Of a stretch of DNA of 33,360 nucleotides, positions 1 to 8,119 are shown one piece after another. A program made the translations under genes and the position numbers. Position 1 is the first letter of the stretch, and the number at the start of each line of letters is the position of its first letter. A model generated the notes under the pieces. It was given only the letters and a program-made list of their open reading frames with translations. It was not told where the DNA came from and ran no database searches. Source of the stretch: an uncultured Mesonia sp. (lineage in GTDB: Bacteria; Bacteroidota; Bacteroidia; Flavobacteriales; Flavobacteriaceae); contig CATQIB010000010.1 of the NCBI GenBank assembly GCA_958296185.1, forward strand, positions 81,863-115,222, written 5' to 3'.

Positions 1-38
1 AAACCAGGTCCTTTCTGTATTTGTTCTTGTAAATTCAT
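1..38 (-). CDS. Start of an unidentified gene, cut by the window edge
   Basis: On the minus strand an ATG at 36-38 opens a frame reading MNLQEQIQKGPG and running off the window. It lies just downstream of trxA in the same direction, beyond a hairpin. From memory, Bacteroidota trxA is often followed by a DUF58-family gene whose product begins with a similar amphipathic MNxQEE-like stretch. That is only a guess from twelve residues; no domain is visible. Confidence 0.4.
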   Translation of the reverse strand, partial: MNLQEQIQKGPG

Positions 39-60
39 AGCCTACCAATTTAATAAAAAT

Positions 61-94
61 AAAAAAGGTCTAGCCGTTAAGCTAAACCTTTTTT
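61..94 (-). terminator. Hairpin terminator after trxA
   Basis: The sequence AAAAAAGGT-c-TAGC, a short CGTTAA loop, then GCTA-a-ACCTTTTTT forms a near-perfect stem with A and T runs on either side, so it can end transcription in both directions. It sits about 20 bases beyond the trxA stop and before the next minus-strand start codon, and would separate the two genes. Confidence 0.65.
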
Positions 95-113
95 ATTATT
101 TAAAGATAAAATA

Positions 114-431
114 TTATAAAAGCTCGTCGATTGCTTTCGTGTAAGTATCTTTTGGAGAAACGCCCACTTGTCTTCCTACTAATTCTCCTTTGTTAAAAAC
201 TAAAACGGTCGGTATATTTCTTACACCATACTTAGCGGCAAACTCTGTATTTGCATCTACGTCTACCTTTCCTACAACTGCTTTCCCTTCATATTCTTTA
301 CTGATTTCATCAATAACAGGTCCAACCATTCTACAAGGTCCACACCAAGCTGCCCAGAAATCAACCAATACGGGTTTGTCGCTATTTAATACTTTTTCTT
401 CAAAATTTGCGTCTGTAAGTTCTAATGCCAT
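114..431 (-). CDS. trxA: Thioredoxin
   Basis: A 105-residue single-domain thioredoxin, the normal full length for the family. The redox-active WCGPC motif is intact with cysteines at 30 and 33, the cis-proline loop IPT has Pro74, and the fold's start (LTDANFEEKVL) and C-terminal helix are present. There is no signal peptide, so it should act in the cytoplasm as a general disulfide reductase for enzymes such as ribonucleotide reductase and peroxiredoxins. It lies downstream of dnaE in the same direction, but a gap of about 170 bases and a TAAATTTG -7 box just upstream suggest its own promoter. A hairpin terminator follows. Identification is secure. Confidence 0.97.
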   Translation of the reverse strand: MALELTDANFEEKVLNSDKPVLVDFWAAWCGPCRMVGPVIDEISKEYEGKAVVGKVDVDANTEFAAKYGVRNIPTVLVFNKGELVGRQVGVSPKDTYTKAIDELL

Positions 432-453
432 AATTTATATTTTTGTTGTTCTA

Positions 454-461
454 CAAATTTA
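454..461 (-). promoter_or_regulatory. Candidate trxA promoter -7 box
   Basis: Read on the minus strand this is TAAATTTG, an exact match to the Bacteroidota housekeeping sigma -7 consensus TAnnTTTG, 22 bases before the trxA start codon. No convincing TTTG -33 box lies at the usual spacing of 19-21 bases, so the call rests on the -7 box and its position. Confidence 0.4.
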
Positions 462-604
462 GTCAATATTTTTATGTTTTCCCTACACCTTCTAAATTAG
501 ATTTTCCAATAGTCGTATGTGCTTTATCAATACTAAAAACCAGAACACCTAAGCCATAGGGGGCGGGTTGATATTCTTTTATACAAAGTAAATCAGCTTG
601 ACTG

Positions 605-3600
605 CTATTGCACTTTAAAATGCATATCTTTTGCTTTTAAACTATCGAGTAATTCTCTATTGATGCTTACTTTTCGACTCCTACTGGGCATTTGTAATTT
701 AATTTTGTCTTTCAGTTCATAAACGATGAAGTTGATGTGCTTATCACCAACTTGTGCCGTGGTGAGTTGATCTAAATAATCGATGGTATTTTCGTTTAAC
801 TGATCGATATCGAGCTGTATGCTAATTTTCTTGGATAGATCTGGTAATACATCTTGAAGTTGTTTAAACATATTAAATTGTATTCGCGGATCTCCCTTTT
901 TTCCGGTTTCCCGATTGGTCCAGCCTTCTTTTACAAACAGCCGGATGAACACAAAATTATTGGGCAGTAAAAAATGCCTGAACTTTAGGTATTCCTCACC
1001 AAATATTTTGAATTCATAAGAGCCGTCATAATCTTCAATGGTAAAAATACCCCAACCTTTACCTGTCTTACTAGTGCGGTGTTGAACTTCGCCACTTACA
1101 ATTCCACCTATGCAGAGTTCTTTATTTACATAATATTCTAGGTGTTCCAATTTGTTCAGCGAAGCATTACAAAAATATTTTAATTCCCATTTAAAATCAT
1201 CCAGTGGATGTCCCGAAATGTAAATTCCAACCACCTCGCGTTCTTTTTTCAATTTCTCCATGGTACCCCAAGGTTCGCATGGCGGCACTTCAGGCTCGGG
1301 TATCTGTACCTCGCTGGCTTCACCAAACAGACTCACCTGAGCAGAATTTTGATTTTCTTGAAACTTTGCAGCGTATTTAATAACCTTTTCCAAAAAACTA
1401 ATACCGTCTCCGGGGTCGTGAAAATATTGTGCTCTATGCGTGCCACCAAAACTGTCAAACCCGCCTGCCAAAGCTAGATTCTCAAAGGCTTTTTTATTGG
1501 CGGCTCGTAAATCGATGCGCTTGGCCATATCAAAAATAGATCGGTAGGCACCATCTTCTTTTCGGTTATCTACAATGGTTTTTACCGCTCCGGCACCTAC
1601 TCCTTTTACAGCTCCCATACCAAAACGAATTGCATTTTGTTTGTTAACCGAAAACTTATAGTAGGATTCATTCACATCTGGACCCAATACGGCTAGTTTC
1701 ATACGCTGACATTCTTCCATAAAGAAAGTCACGTCTTTAATGTTATTCATATTATTAGACAAAACCGCTGCCATATATTCGGCCGGGTAATGCGCTTTCA
1801 GATAGGCCGTTTGATAAGCGATCCAAGCATAGCAAGTAGAGTGCGACTTGTTAAAGGCGTAACTGGCAAAAGCTTCCCAGTCTTTCCAAATTTTCTCAAG
1901 CGTTTCCTGCGGATGCCCGTTAGATGCACCGCCCTCCATAAATTTAGGCTTCAAGAGTTCGAGTTGGGCAAAAATCTTTTTCCCCATCGCCTTTCGCAAT
2001 TTATCGGCTTCACCTTTTGAGAAGTTGGCTAGTTTTTGCGAGAGCAACATTACCTGCTCTTGATAAACCGTAATTCCGTAGGTTTCTTGCAGGTACTCTT
2101 CCATATCGGGAAGGTCATAAGTAATTTCCTGCCGCCCGTGCTTCCGGTCGATAAAGTCGGGGATGTACTCCATAGGTCCTGGGCGGTACAAAGCATTCAT
2201 GGCAATAAGATCTTCAAACACGGTGGGTTTCAAGTTCTTCATATGCTTTTGCATCCCAGGTGATTCATATTGAAATACCCCGATGGTTTCTCCACGTTGA
2301 AACAGTTCATAGGTTTTTTGATCGTCAAGCGGAAAATTTTCTGGGTCGAGATCTATATTATGTCTTCCTTTTACAATTTTTACCGTGTCTTTGATCAGCG
2401 TAAGCGTTTTTAACCCCAAGAAATCCATCTTTAATAGGCCAGCATCCTCAACCACCGAGTTATCAAATTGGGTGACATACAAATCGGAGTCTTTGGCCAG
2501 CGATACGGGAACGTGATTGGTGATATCACTAGGGGTAATGATAACCCCACAAGCGTGAATACCAGTGTTTCTAACCGATCCTTCCAAGGTGCGCGCTAGG
2601 TTTACGGTTTCGGCCTCTAGGTCATTACCGGCGGCAATATCAAAAAGCGATTTTATTTTTTCTACATCCTCACTGCGGTATTTTTTAGCAACTCCCTTTT
2701 CGTCTAAAGCAAATATTTTATACAGCTTAGACATATCGGGTACCAGCTTGGCAATTCTATCGGCTTCAGATAAAGGTAAATCCAATACCCTTGCCGTATC
2801 TCGAATAGACGATTTGGCGGCCATAGTACCGTAAGTAATAATTTGCGCAACTTGGTTGGCACCGTATTTATTGATTACATAGTCCATTACCCGACCGCGA
2901 CCCTCATCATCAAAATCAATATCGATATCGGGCATGCTCACTCGATCGGGGTTTAGAAAACGCTCAAAAAGCAAGTCGTATTTAATAGGATCTATATTGG
3001 TAATTTTAAGGCAATAAGCAACCGCACTACCTGCTGCCGAACCTCGTCCCGGGCCCACCGAAACGTCCATATTTCGAGCTTCACGAATAAAATCTTCTAC
3101 AATTAAGAAATATCCTGGATAACCGGTTTTCTCAATCACCGATAGTTCAAAATCGAGTCGTTCGCTTATTGATTCGGTAATTTCACCGTAGCGTTCTTTG
3201 GCGCCTTGGTAGGTGAGGTGACGCAAATAAGCATTTTCTCCACGCTTTTTATGATCTATCTCATCTTGTGGGTCTTTGAATTCATCGGGTATATCAAAAG
3301 CAGGCAACAAAACATCACGGGCAAGACCAAAGGGGGTTACTTTATCTACAATCTCTTGGGTGTTGCTTATGGCTTCGGGTATATCTTTAAAGAGATCTTT
3401 CATCTCTTCGGCGCTCTTAAAATAATATTCTTGGTTGGGTAAACCATAACGGTAACCTCGCCCGCGACCTATGGGTGTCGATTGTTTTTCACCATCTTTT
3501 ACACAGAGTAAAATATCGTGGGCATTAGCGTCTTCTTTCTTTTCATAATAGGTATTGTTGGTGGCTACAAGCTTTACATCGTGACGCTTGGCCATGGGGA

Positions 3601-4978
3601 TTAAAATGTCATTTACACGGTTTTCATCCTCTTGTCCATGACGCATTACCTCGATATAAAAATCTTCTCCAAAAGTTTCTTTCCACCAAATAAGGGCTTC
3701 TTCGGCTTGATTTTCCCCTACATTTAAAATTTTTCCGGGCACCTCTCCGTAAAGGTTACCCGAGAGTACCATAACATCTTCTTTATATTGCTCTATTATC
3801 TTTTTATCGATTCGCGGTACATAGTAAAAGCCTTGGGTATAGGCTATAGAAGATAGCTTGGCTAAATTGTGGTAACCGTTTTTATTTTTGGCAAGCAAAA
3901 CGATTTGGTAACCGTTATCTTTTCGGCTTTTATCTAAGTGGTCTTCACAAACAAAAAATTCACAGCCTACAATAGGTTTTAAGGGTTTTTCTTGGCTTTC
4001 GCCGGATGCCTCTGCCGCTATTTTGGCGTTATGATTCTCTATAGCCGTTACAAAATGAAAGGCCCCCATCATATTGGCATGATCGGTTAGGGCAACCGCT
4101 GGCATATTTTGCTTGGCTGCCGCTTTTACCAAGTCTTGCACGCTCATCGTCGATTGCAAAATAGAAAACTGACTGTGGTTGTGTAGGTGGGTAAAAGAAA
4201 CGGCTTCTAGCTCGGCTAGGTTTTCTCGGATTTGAGCCTGACTTATACCGGCATCAGGTGCTTGTTTTTTTTGTTGCTTGCGCAATTGGGCCGAAGCCTT
4301 TTTTAAATTGACGTGCTTTAAACCAATACCTTTTATTGGCTGTGGATTGGCGGTGGCATAAGCTTCAAAATACCCCGGTTGGGCGTGCAACTCATCAAGG
4401 CTGTATTGCTTAAGGCGTATTAATTCTAAAAAACAACGTGTGGTGGCTTCAACATCGGCTGTTGCATTATGCGCCTCGTTAAAGGCTTCACCAAATAAAT
4501 GCTCATGCAATTCGGTTAGGGTAGGAAGTTTAAACTTACCTCCACGTCCGCCCGGAATTTGGCACAATTGAGCTGTTTTTTCGGTACAGGTATCTAAAAC
4601 CGGAAGTTGAGTAAGCTGTGTTTCTATACCTAAGCGATGAAACTCAGCTCCCATAATGTTGATGTCAAAACCTACGTTTTGACCCACCAAAAATTTGGTT
4701 TGCCCAAGTGCTGCTTGAAATCGTTTTAATCCTTCTTCTAGCTCTATTCCTTGGTCTTGAGCGAGTAGAGTAGAAATCCCGTGTATTTTTTCGGCATCAA
4801 ACGGGATGTCAAATCCTTCGGGTTGTATTAAAAAGTCTTCTTGTTCAATTAGATTCCCGCGTTCATCGTGCAATTGCCAGGCGATCTGTATGGCTCTTGG
4901 CCAATTGTCGGTATCGGTAATGGGGGCGTCCCAGCGTTTGGGTAAACCGGTTGTTTCGGTATCAAAAATTAAATACAT
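605..4978 (-). CDS. dnaE: DNA polymerase III alpha subunit with fused N-terminal 3'-5' exonuclease
   Basis: A 1457-residue replicative polymerase. Residues 1-190 form a DnaQ-like DEDDh exonuclease: DTET (Asp6, Glu8), Asp105 in VGFDIN, His170 and Asp175 in AHNATAD. A lysine/glutamine-rich linker leads to the PHP domain from about 262 (HLHNHS, His265 and His267; LTDHANMMG near 298). The polymerase active-site aspartates are in PDIDIDFD (Asp684, Asp686) and MDFLGLKT (Asp852). A helix-hairpin-helix stretch lies near 1120-1132, a clamp-binding-like pentapeptide QVSLF at 1214-1218, and an OB fold at about 1288-1350. Chromosomal DNA synthesis and proofreading are therefore in one chain, as in other Bacteroidota DnaE proteins I recall. 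All catalytic residues appear intact. The start matches the exonuclease family's MYLIFDTET opening. Confidence 0.97.
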   Translation of the reverse strand: MYLIFDTETTGLPKRWDAPITDTDNWPRAIQIAWQLHDERGNLIEQEDFLIQPEGFDIPFDAEKIHGISTLLAQDQGIELEEGLKRFQAALGQTKFLVGQNVGFDINIMGAEFHRLGIETQLTQLPVLDTCTEKTAQLCQIPGGRGGKFKLPTLTELHEHLFGEAFNEAHNATADVEATTRCFLELIRLKQYSLDELHAQPGYFEAYATANPQPIKGIGLKHVNLKKASAQLRKQQKKQAPDAGISQAQIRENLAELEAVSFTHLHNHSQFSILQSTMSVQDLVKAAAKQNMPAVALTDHANMMGAFHFVTAIENHNAKIAAEASGESQEKPLKPIVGCEFFVCEDHLDKSRKDNGYQIVLLAKNKNGYHNLAKLSSIAYTQGFYYVPRIDKKIIEQYKEDVMVLSGNLYGEVPGKILNVGENQAEEALIWWKETFGEDFYIEVMRHGQEDENRVNDILIPMAKRHDVKLVATNNTYYEKKEDANAHDILLCVKDGEKQSTPIGRGRGYRYGLPNQEYYFKSAEEMKDLFKDIPEAISNTQEIVDKVTPFGLARDVLLPAFDIPDEFKDPQDEIDHKKRGENAYLRHLTYQGAKERYGEITESISERLDFELSVIEKTGYPGYFLIVEDFIREARNMDVSVGPGRGSAAGSAVAYCLKITNIDPIKYDLLFERFLNPDRVSMPDIDIDFDDEGRGRVMDYVINKYGANQVAQIITYGTMAAKSSIRDTARVLDLPLSEADRIAKLVPDMSKLYKIFALDEKGVAKKYRSEDVEKIKSLFDIAAGNDLEAETVNLARTLEGSVRNTGIHACGVIITPSDITNHVPVSLAKDSDLYVTQFDNSVVEDAGLLKMDFLGLKTLTLIKDTVKIVKGRHNIDLDPENFPLDDQKTYELFQRGETIGVFQYESPGMQKHMKNLKPTVFEDLIAMNALYRPGPMEYIPDFIDRKHGRQEITYDLPDMEEYLQETYGITVYQEQVMLLSQKLANFSKGEADKLRKAMGKKIFAQLELLKPKFMEGGASNGHPQETLEKIWKDWEAFASYAFNKSHSTCYAWIAYQTAYLKAHYPAEYMAAVLSNNMNNIKDVTFFMEECQRMKLAVLGPDVNESYYKFSVNKQNAIRFGMGAVKGVGAGAVKTIVDNRKEDGAYRSIFDMAKRIDLRAANKKAFENLALAGGFDSFGGTHRAQYFHDPGDGISFLEKVIKYAAKFQENQNSAQVSLFGEASEVQIPEPEVPPCEPWGTMEKLKKEREVVGIYISGHPLDDFKWELKYFCNASLNKLEHLEYYVNKELCIGGIVSGEVQHRTSKTGKGWGIFTIEDYDGSYEFKIFGEEYLKFRHFLLPNNFVFIRLFVKEGWTNRETGKKGDPRIQFNMFKQLQDVLPDLSKKISIQLDIDQLNENTIDYLDQLTTAQVGDKHINFIVYELKDKIKLQMPSRSRKVSINRELLDSLKAKDMHFKVQ

Positions 4979-5123
4979 AGCGGTGGTATTGAGAGCTAAA
5001 ATCCTGGCTTAAACTTACATTTATTTATGGGCTTCGAAAAAAAATAGAGCATTTTTTTATAAACAAAAAGCTAAGTCTTATGCGCCGCGCTAATACCTAT
5101 TCATATCAAGAATGGTAGCATCA

Positions 5124-5151
5124 GCCAAGGCTTGGGTTTACTTACCTTGGC
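5124..5151 (-). terminator. Weak hairpin after the CapD-like gene
   Basis: GCCAAGG at 5124-5130 pairs with CCTTGGC at 5145-5151 around a 14-base loop, about 27 bases beyond the stop of the minus-strand dehydratase gene. No strong T run follows, so this could be a weak terminator or simply an RNA hairpin. The rest of the 199-base gap up to dnaE shows no gene. Confidence 0.3.
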
Positions 5152-5177
5152 GTGTTTAAATAAACTAAAATATACTA

Positions 5178-7103
5178 TTAACTGGCTTGTTGTTTTTTAT
5201 TCAGCTGCTCTTCTTGTTGGCGACATTCATATTCGGGTACCAAGCTTTTAAGCGTTGCAAAAGCAAGGTGAATATCATTGGAAATAATATGCTGACTAAA
5301 TTTGTGCAGTATTACCCCGCTGGTTTTGTTGAAATAATTGGTGTCCTCGGCAATCAGAATTTTCTCGTGGTGCGTAGGTAATGTAGTTTCCTTATCCGCA
5401 AGCAGTTCTTCGTAGAGTTTTTCTCCTGGTCTTAATCCGGTGTAAGTGATGGCGATATCTTCATTGGGTACCAATCCGCTTAAGCGAATCATTTGCTTGG
5501 CAAGATTGATGATTTTAATGGGTTGCCCCATATCAAATACATAAATCTCTCCGCCTTTTCCCATAGCTCCAGCTTCCAATACCAATTGACAGGCTTCATC
5601 AATCGTCATAAAATAACGGGTGATTTCAGGATGGGTGACCGTTACGGGACCACCGGCGGCTATTTGTTTTTTAAAATGTGGTATGACCGAACCATTTGAA
5701 CCCAATACATTACCAAAACGGGTAATAATAAAGGTGGTTTGTTTTTGTTTTTTGGCTTGCGCCTGAATGTATATTTCGGCCGATCGTTTAGAAGCCCCCA
5801 TAATGTTGGTAGGGTTGACCGCCTTGTCTGTACTTACAAAAACAAAACGCTCTACTTGGTATTCAAGGGCTAAATCAGCTAAATTACAGGTACCACAGAA
5901 ATTTACCGAAAGCGCTTCAATAGGATTGTTTTCCATCATGGGTACGTGCTTATAGGCCGCTCCATGAAAAACCACTTGAGGTTTGTATTGCGAAAAAACT
6001 TCGGCTAATCGGGTTTGGTTACGCACATTGGCAATCACCTGACTAAAACTGAGGTGAGGGTGATTGTTTTTTAGCTCTAAAGAAATATCATGCAATGGGG
6101 TCTCGGCTTGATCCAGCAAAATTATGTGTCCAGGTTGAAACGGAATAAGTTGTCGCACAATTTCACTACCAATAGAACCGGCCGCTCCTGTAACCAAAAT
6201 CGTTTTTCCTGTATAGCGTTCTTTGAGTTTCGGGTTATTGATTTTAATAGGATTACGCTGCAGTAAATCTTCTATTTTTACCTCTCTAAGGTTTTTAAAA
6301 TCTACACGGTCTTCTAAATTCTGTGGCGGTGCAATTTTATAAATGGTCAATTGCAATTCTAGTAATTCATCTACTAAATGCGGACGACGCAGCTGCAGTT
6401 TTTTCAGCTTTTCTTCGGTAATAATTAAAGCAGAAGCTTCTTTTGAAATCTGCTTCAATTCAGCTAGACTGTAAATGGGGAGATTATGAATACGATTTAC
6501 CAAAGCGCCTTTTCCCGAATGGATAAATCCAGCGATACGAAAATGCTCAGAGTGGTCTGATAATAAACCCTCGGTGGTGGTTAAGGTTTTTAAATCGGTA
6601 CCGTATATGAAGGCTTTGACGCTATTCTTTTTGCTTGGATATATGCTTTTATATACTTGCTTTACCAATACGCGAAAGAAAAACAATAGAGAAAAACTGA
6701 TAAACCCGTAGACGATTACCCCCGCATCCAAAATGAGTTTTTGAGCGTCATAATAGTAATAAATACGGTTGATGATCAAAATGGTAAATACCGCTAATGC
6801 CGTTACTTTTAATTGGGTGATGACATCGCGAAAGCTAGAAAAACGAACCAAACCAAAATAAGACTTTAGTAAGATAAAGCTAAGTATTTGAACTCCTAGC
6901 ATCACCGCTAACTCCCAAGATAAAACAAATCGAACTTGGGTACTGCCTTGAACGCTGTTGATTAGAAAGAACGAGCATTCTAATGCGATGAAAGCCAATA
7001 GGCTGTCAATAAATAAAATGTACCGCCTGGGTACATAATTTTGCACTAGGGGTTTTAACAGCCGTAGCAGCTTGATTTTTATTTTGGGTAAAAGTGTTCT
7101 CAT
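5178..7103 (-). CDS. Membrane-bound nucleotide-sugar dehydratase/epimerase, CapD/WbpM family
   Basis: A 641-residue polysaccharide biosynthesis enzyme. The N-terminus carries about four membrane helices (roughly 29-50, 64-80, 100-116, 127-147) followed by a CoA-binding-like Rossmann region. The catalytic short-chain dehydrogenase domain starts near 300 with the NAD(P) motif TGAAGSIG (Gly306, Gly309, Gly312). VSTDKAVNPTN follows, and then Met435 and Lys439 in NIMGASKR. This M-x3-K arrangement, with methionine in place of the usual tyrosine, is the mark of large WbpM/PglF-type UDP-N-acetylglucosamine 4,6-dehydratases. The product likely supplies a 4-keto-6-deoxy sugar at the inner membrane for capsule, exopolysaccharide or O-antigen. 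It is divergent from the Wza/Wzc-like export pair, which supports a shared surface-polysaccharide role. The exact sugar product cannot be read from sequence. Confidence 0.9.
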   Translation of the reverse strand: MRTLLPKIKIKLLRLLKPLVQNYVPRRYILFIDSLLAFIALECSFFLINSVQGSTQVRFVLSWELAVMLGVQILSFILLKSYFGLVRFSSFRDVITQLKVTALAVFTILIINRIYYYYDAQKLILDAGVIVYGFISFSLLFFFRVLVKQVYKSIYPSKKNSVKAFIYGTDLKTLTTTEGLLSDHSEHFRIAGFIHSGKGALVNRIHNLPIYSLAELKQISKEASALIITEEKLKKLQLRRPHLVDELLELQLTIYKIAPPQNLEDRVDFKNLREVKIEDLLQRNPIKINNPKLKERYTGKTILVTGAAGSIGSEIVRQLIPFQPGHIILLDQAETPLHDISLELKNNHPHLSFSQVIANVRNQTRLAEVFSQYKPQVVFHGAAYKHVPMMENNPIEALSVNFCGTCNLADLALEYQVERFVFVSTDKAVNPTNIMGASKRSAEIYIQAQAKKQKQTTFIITRFGNVLGSNGSVIPHFKKQIAAGGPVTVTHPEITRYFMTIDEACQLVLEAGAMGKGGEIYVFDMGQPIKIINLAKQMIRLSGLVPNEDIAITYTGLRPGEKLYEELLADKETTLPTHHEKILIAEDTNYFNKTSGVILHKFSQHIISNDIHLAFATLKSLVPEYECRQQEEQLNKKQQAS

Positions 7104-7229
7104 ATAAAGAGGGCGTTGCTAAGGAAAAGCACTTTTTGTTTCTTATGTATGGCTAAAATTTGTTTATCCTTCAAAGAAAAACAAGCTAACCTGCTCGTTT
7201 TCTTAGGTTAATCGAATTGATTTATGGGA

Positions 7230-7262
7230 CAAAAATAGGTTTAATCTTGATGAAAATACAAA
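7230..7262 (-). promoter_or_regulatory. Candidate promoter of the CapD-like gene
   Basis: On the minus strand a TTTG (7259-7262) and a TATTTTTG (7230-7237) are 21 bases apart, close to the Bacteroidota layout TTTG-N19-20-TAnnTTTG. Transcription would start near 7223, giving a leader of roughly 120 bases to the ATG at 7103. Confidence 0.45.
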
Positions 7263-7337
7263 TAATACTAAAAGTTTTTATAAATTGAGCGTTTGTAAAT
7301 AATAAGTGCTCTTAATTTTATAGTAGCAAAACTTAAT

Positions 7338-7345
7338 TATCTTTG
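7338..7345 (+). promoter_or_regulatory. Candidate -7 box directly before the Wza-like start codon
   Basis: TATCTTTG is an exact TAnnTTTG match and ends only five bases before the ATG at 7351. If used, transcription would begin at or next to the start codon, so the mRNA would be leaderless or nearly so. No good -33 TTTG is seen at normal spacing. Confidence 0.5.
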
Positions 7346-7350
7346 CACGC

Positions 7351-8118
7351 ATGAAGAAATTACTACTACTCTTTGTTGGGGTTCTCTGCTTGACCGCTTG
7401 TACCAGTAAAAAGGACATCTTATATATGCAGAATATAGACCAGCATACACCTGCGCAAACCTTGGATTTATATACCGAAAAATACATCCAAGTAAACGAT
7501 ATTTTAAAGATCGATGTAACCGCTTTAAACGAAGAAAGTTTAACCCCTTTTAAGTTTAAGAAAACCCAAGCAATGGGCGCAACCAATTTAAACGGTCCGG
7601 CCATATTGCTAGAGGGTTATTTGGTGAATAAGAACGGAGCCATTGATTATCCTGGGTTAGGGAATATTCAGGCAGCTGGTCTCACCACCCAAGAACTCAA
7701 AGAGGTGATTGAGTTGCGTTTGCAAAAATTTGTGCGAGATGCACAGGTGAAGGTACGCTTGGTTAACTTTAAGTTCACCGTTTTAGGCGAGGTTAAAGCT
7801 CCAGGGACTTACAGTATTACCGATGAGAACATCAGCATTCCACAGGCATTAGGGATGGCGGGTGACTTAACCATCCAAGCCGATCGCAACCATGTTTTAT
7901 TGGTACGCGAAATCAATGGCGAGCGTGTGCATCAACGCATCGACTTAACTCAAACCGATTGGATGAACTCGCCTTATTACTTCCTAAAACAAAACGATAT
8001 TCTTTATGTTACCCCAAATACCGCCAAAGTAAAATCGGCTGGTATAGTAGGTAACCTAGGAACCCTACTTTCGGTATTTTCAATTCTCTTAAGTTCAGCG
8101 GTATTAATATTTAGATAA
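7351..8118 (+). CDS. Wza-like polysaccharide export lipoprotein
   Basis: A 255-residue outer-membrane lipoprotein of the polysaccharide biosynthesis/export family. It has a lipoprotein signal peptide ending in the lipobox LTAC with Cys17. A Poly_export domain follows (about 40-140; YIQVNDILKIDVTALNEES and DYPGLGNIQAAG are typical), then an SLBB-like domain (about 145-215, FTVLGEVKAPGTYSI). A C-terminal hydrophobic helix (about 232-253) would cross the outer membrane, as in Wza. It should form the outer-membrane channel for capsule or exopolysaccharide. The next gene, a Wzc-like kinase, begins two bases after its stop, so the two are almost certainly one operon and physical partners. It is shorter than E. 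coli Wza, which is usual for Bacteroidota homologues. Confidence 0.93.
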   Translation: MKKLLLLFVGVLCLTACTSKKDILYMQNIDQHTPAQTLDLYTEKYIQVNDILKIDVTALNEESLTPFKFKKTQAMGATNLNGPAILLEGYLVNKNGAIDYPGLGNIQAAGLTTQELKEVIELRLQKFVRDAQVKVRLVNFKFTVLGEVKAPGTYSITDENISIPQALGMAGDLTIQADRNHVLLVREINGERVHQRIDLTQTDWMNSPYYFLKQNDILYVTPNTAKVKSAGIVGNLGTLLSVFSILLSSAVLIFR

Positions 8119-8119
8119 G

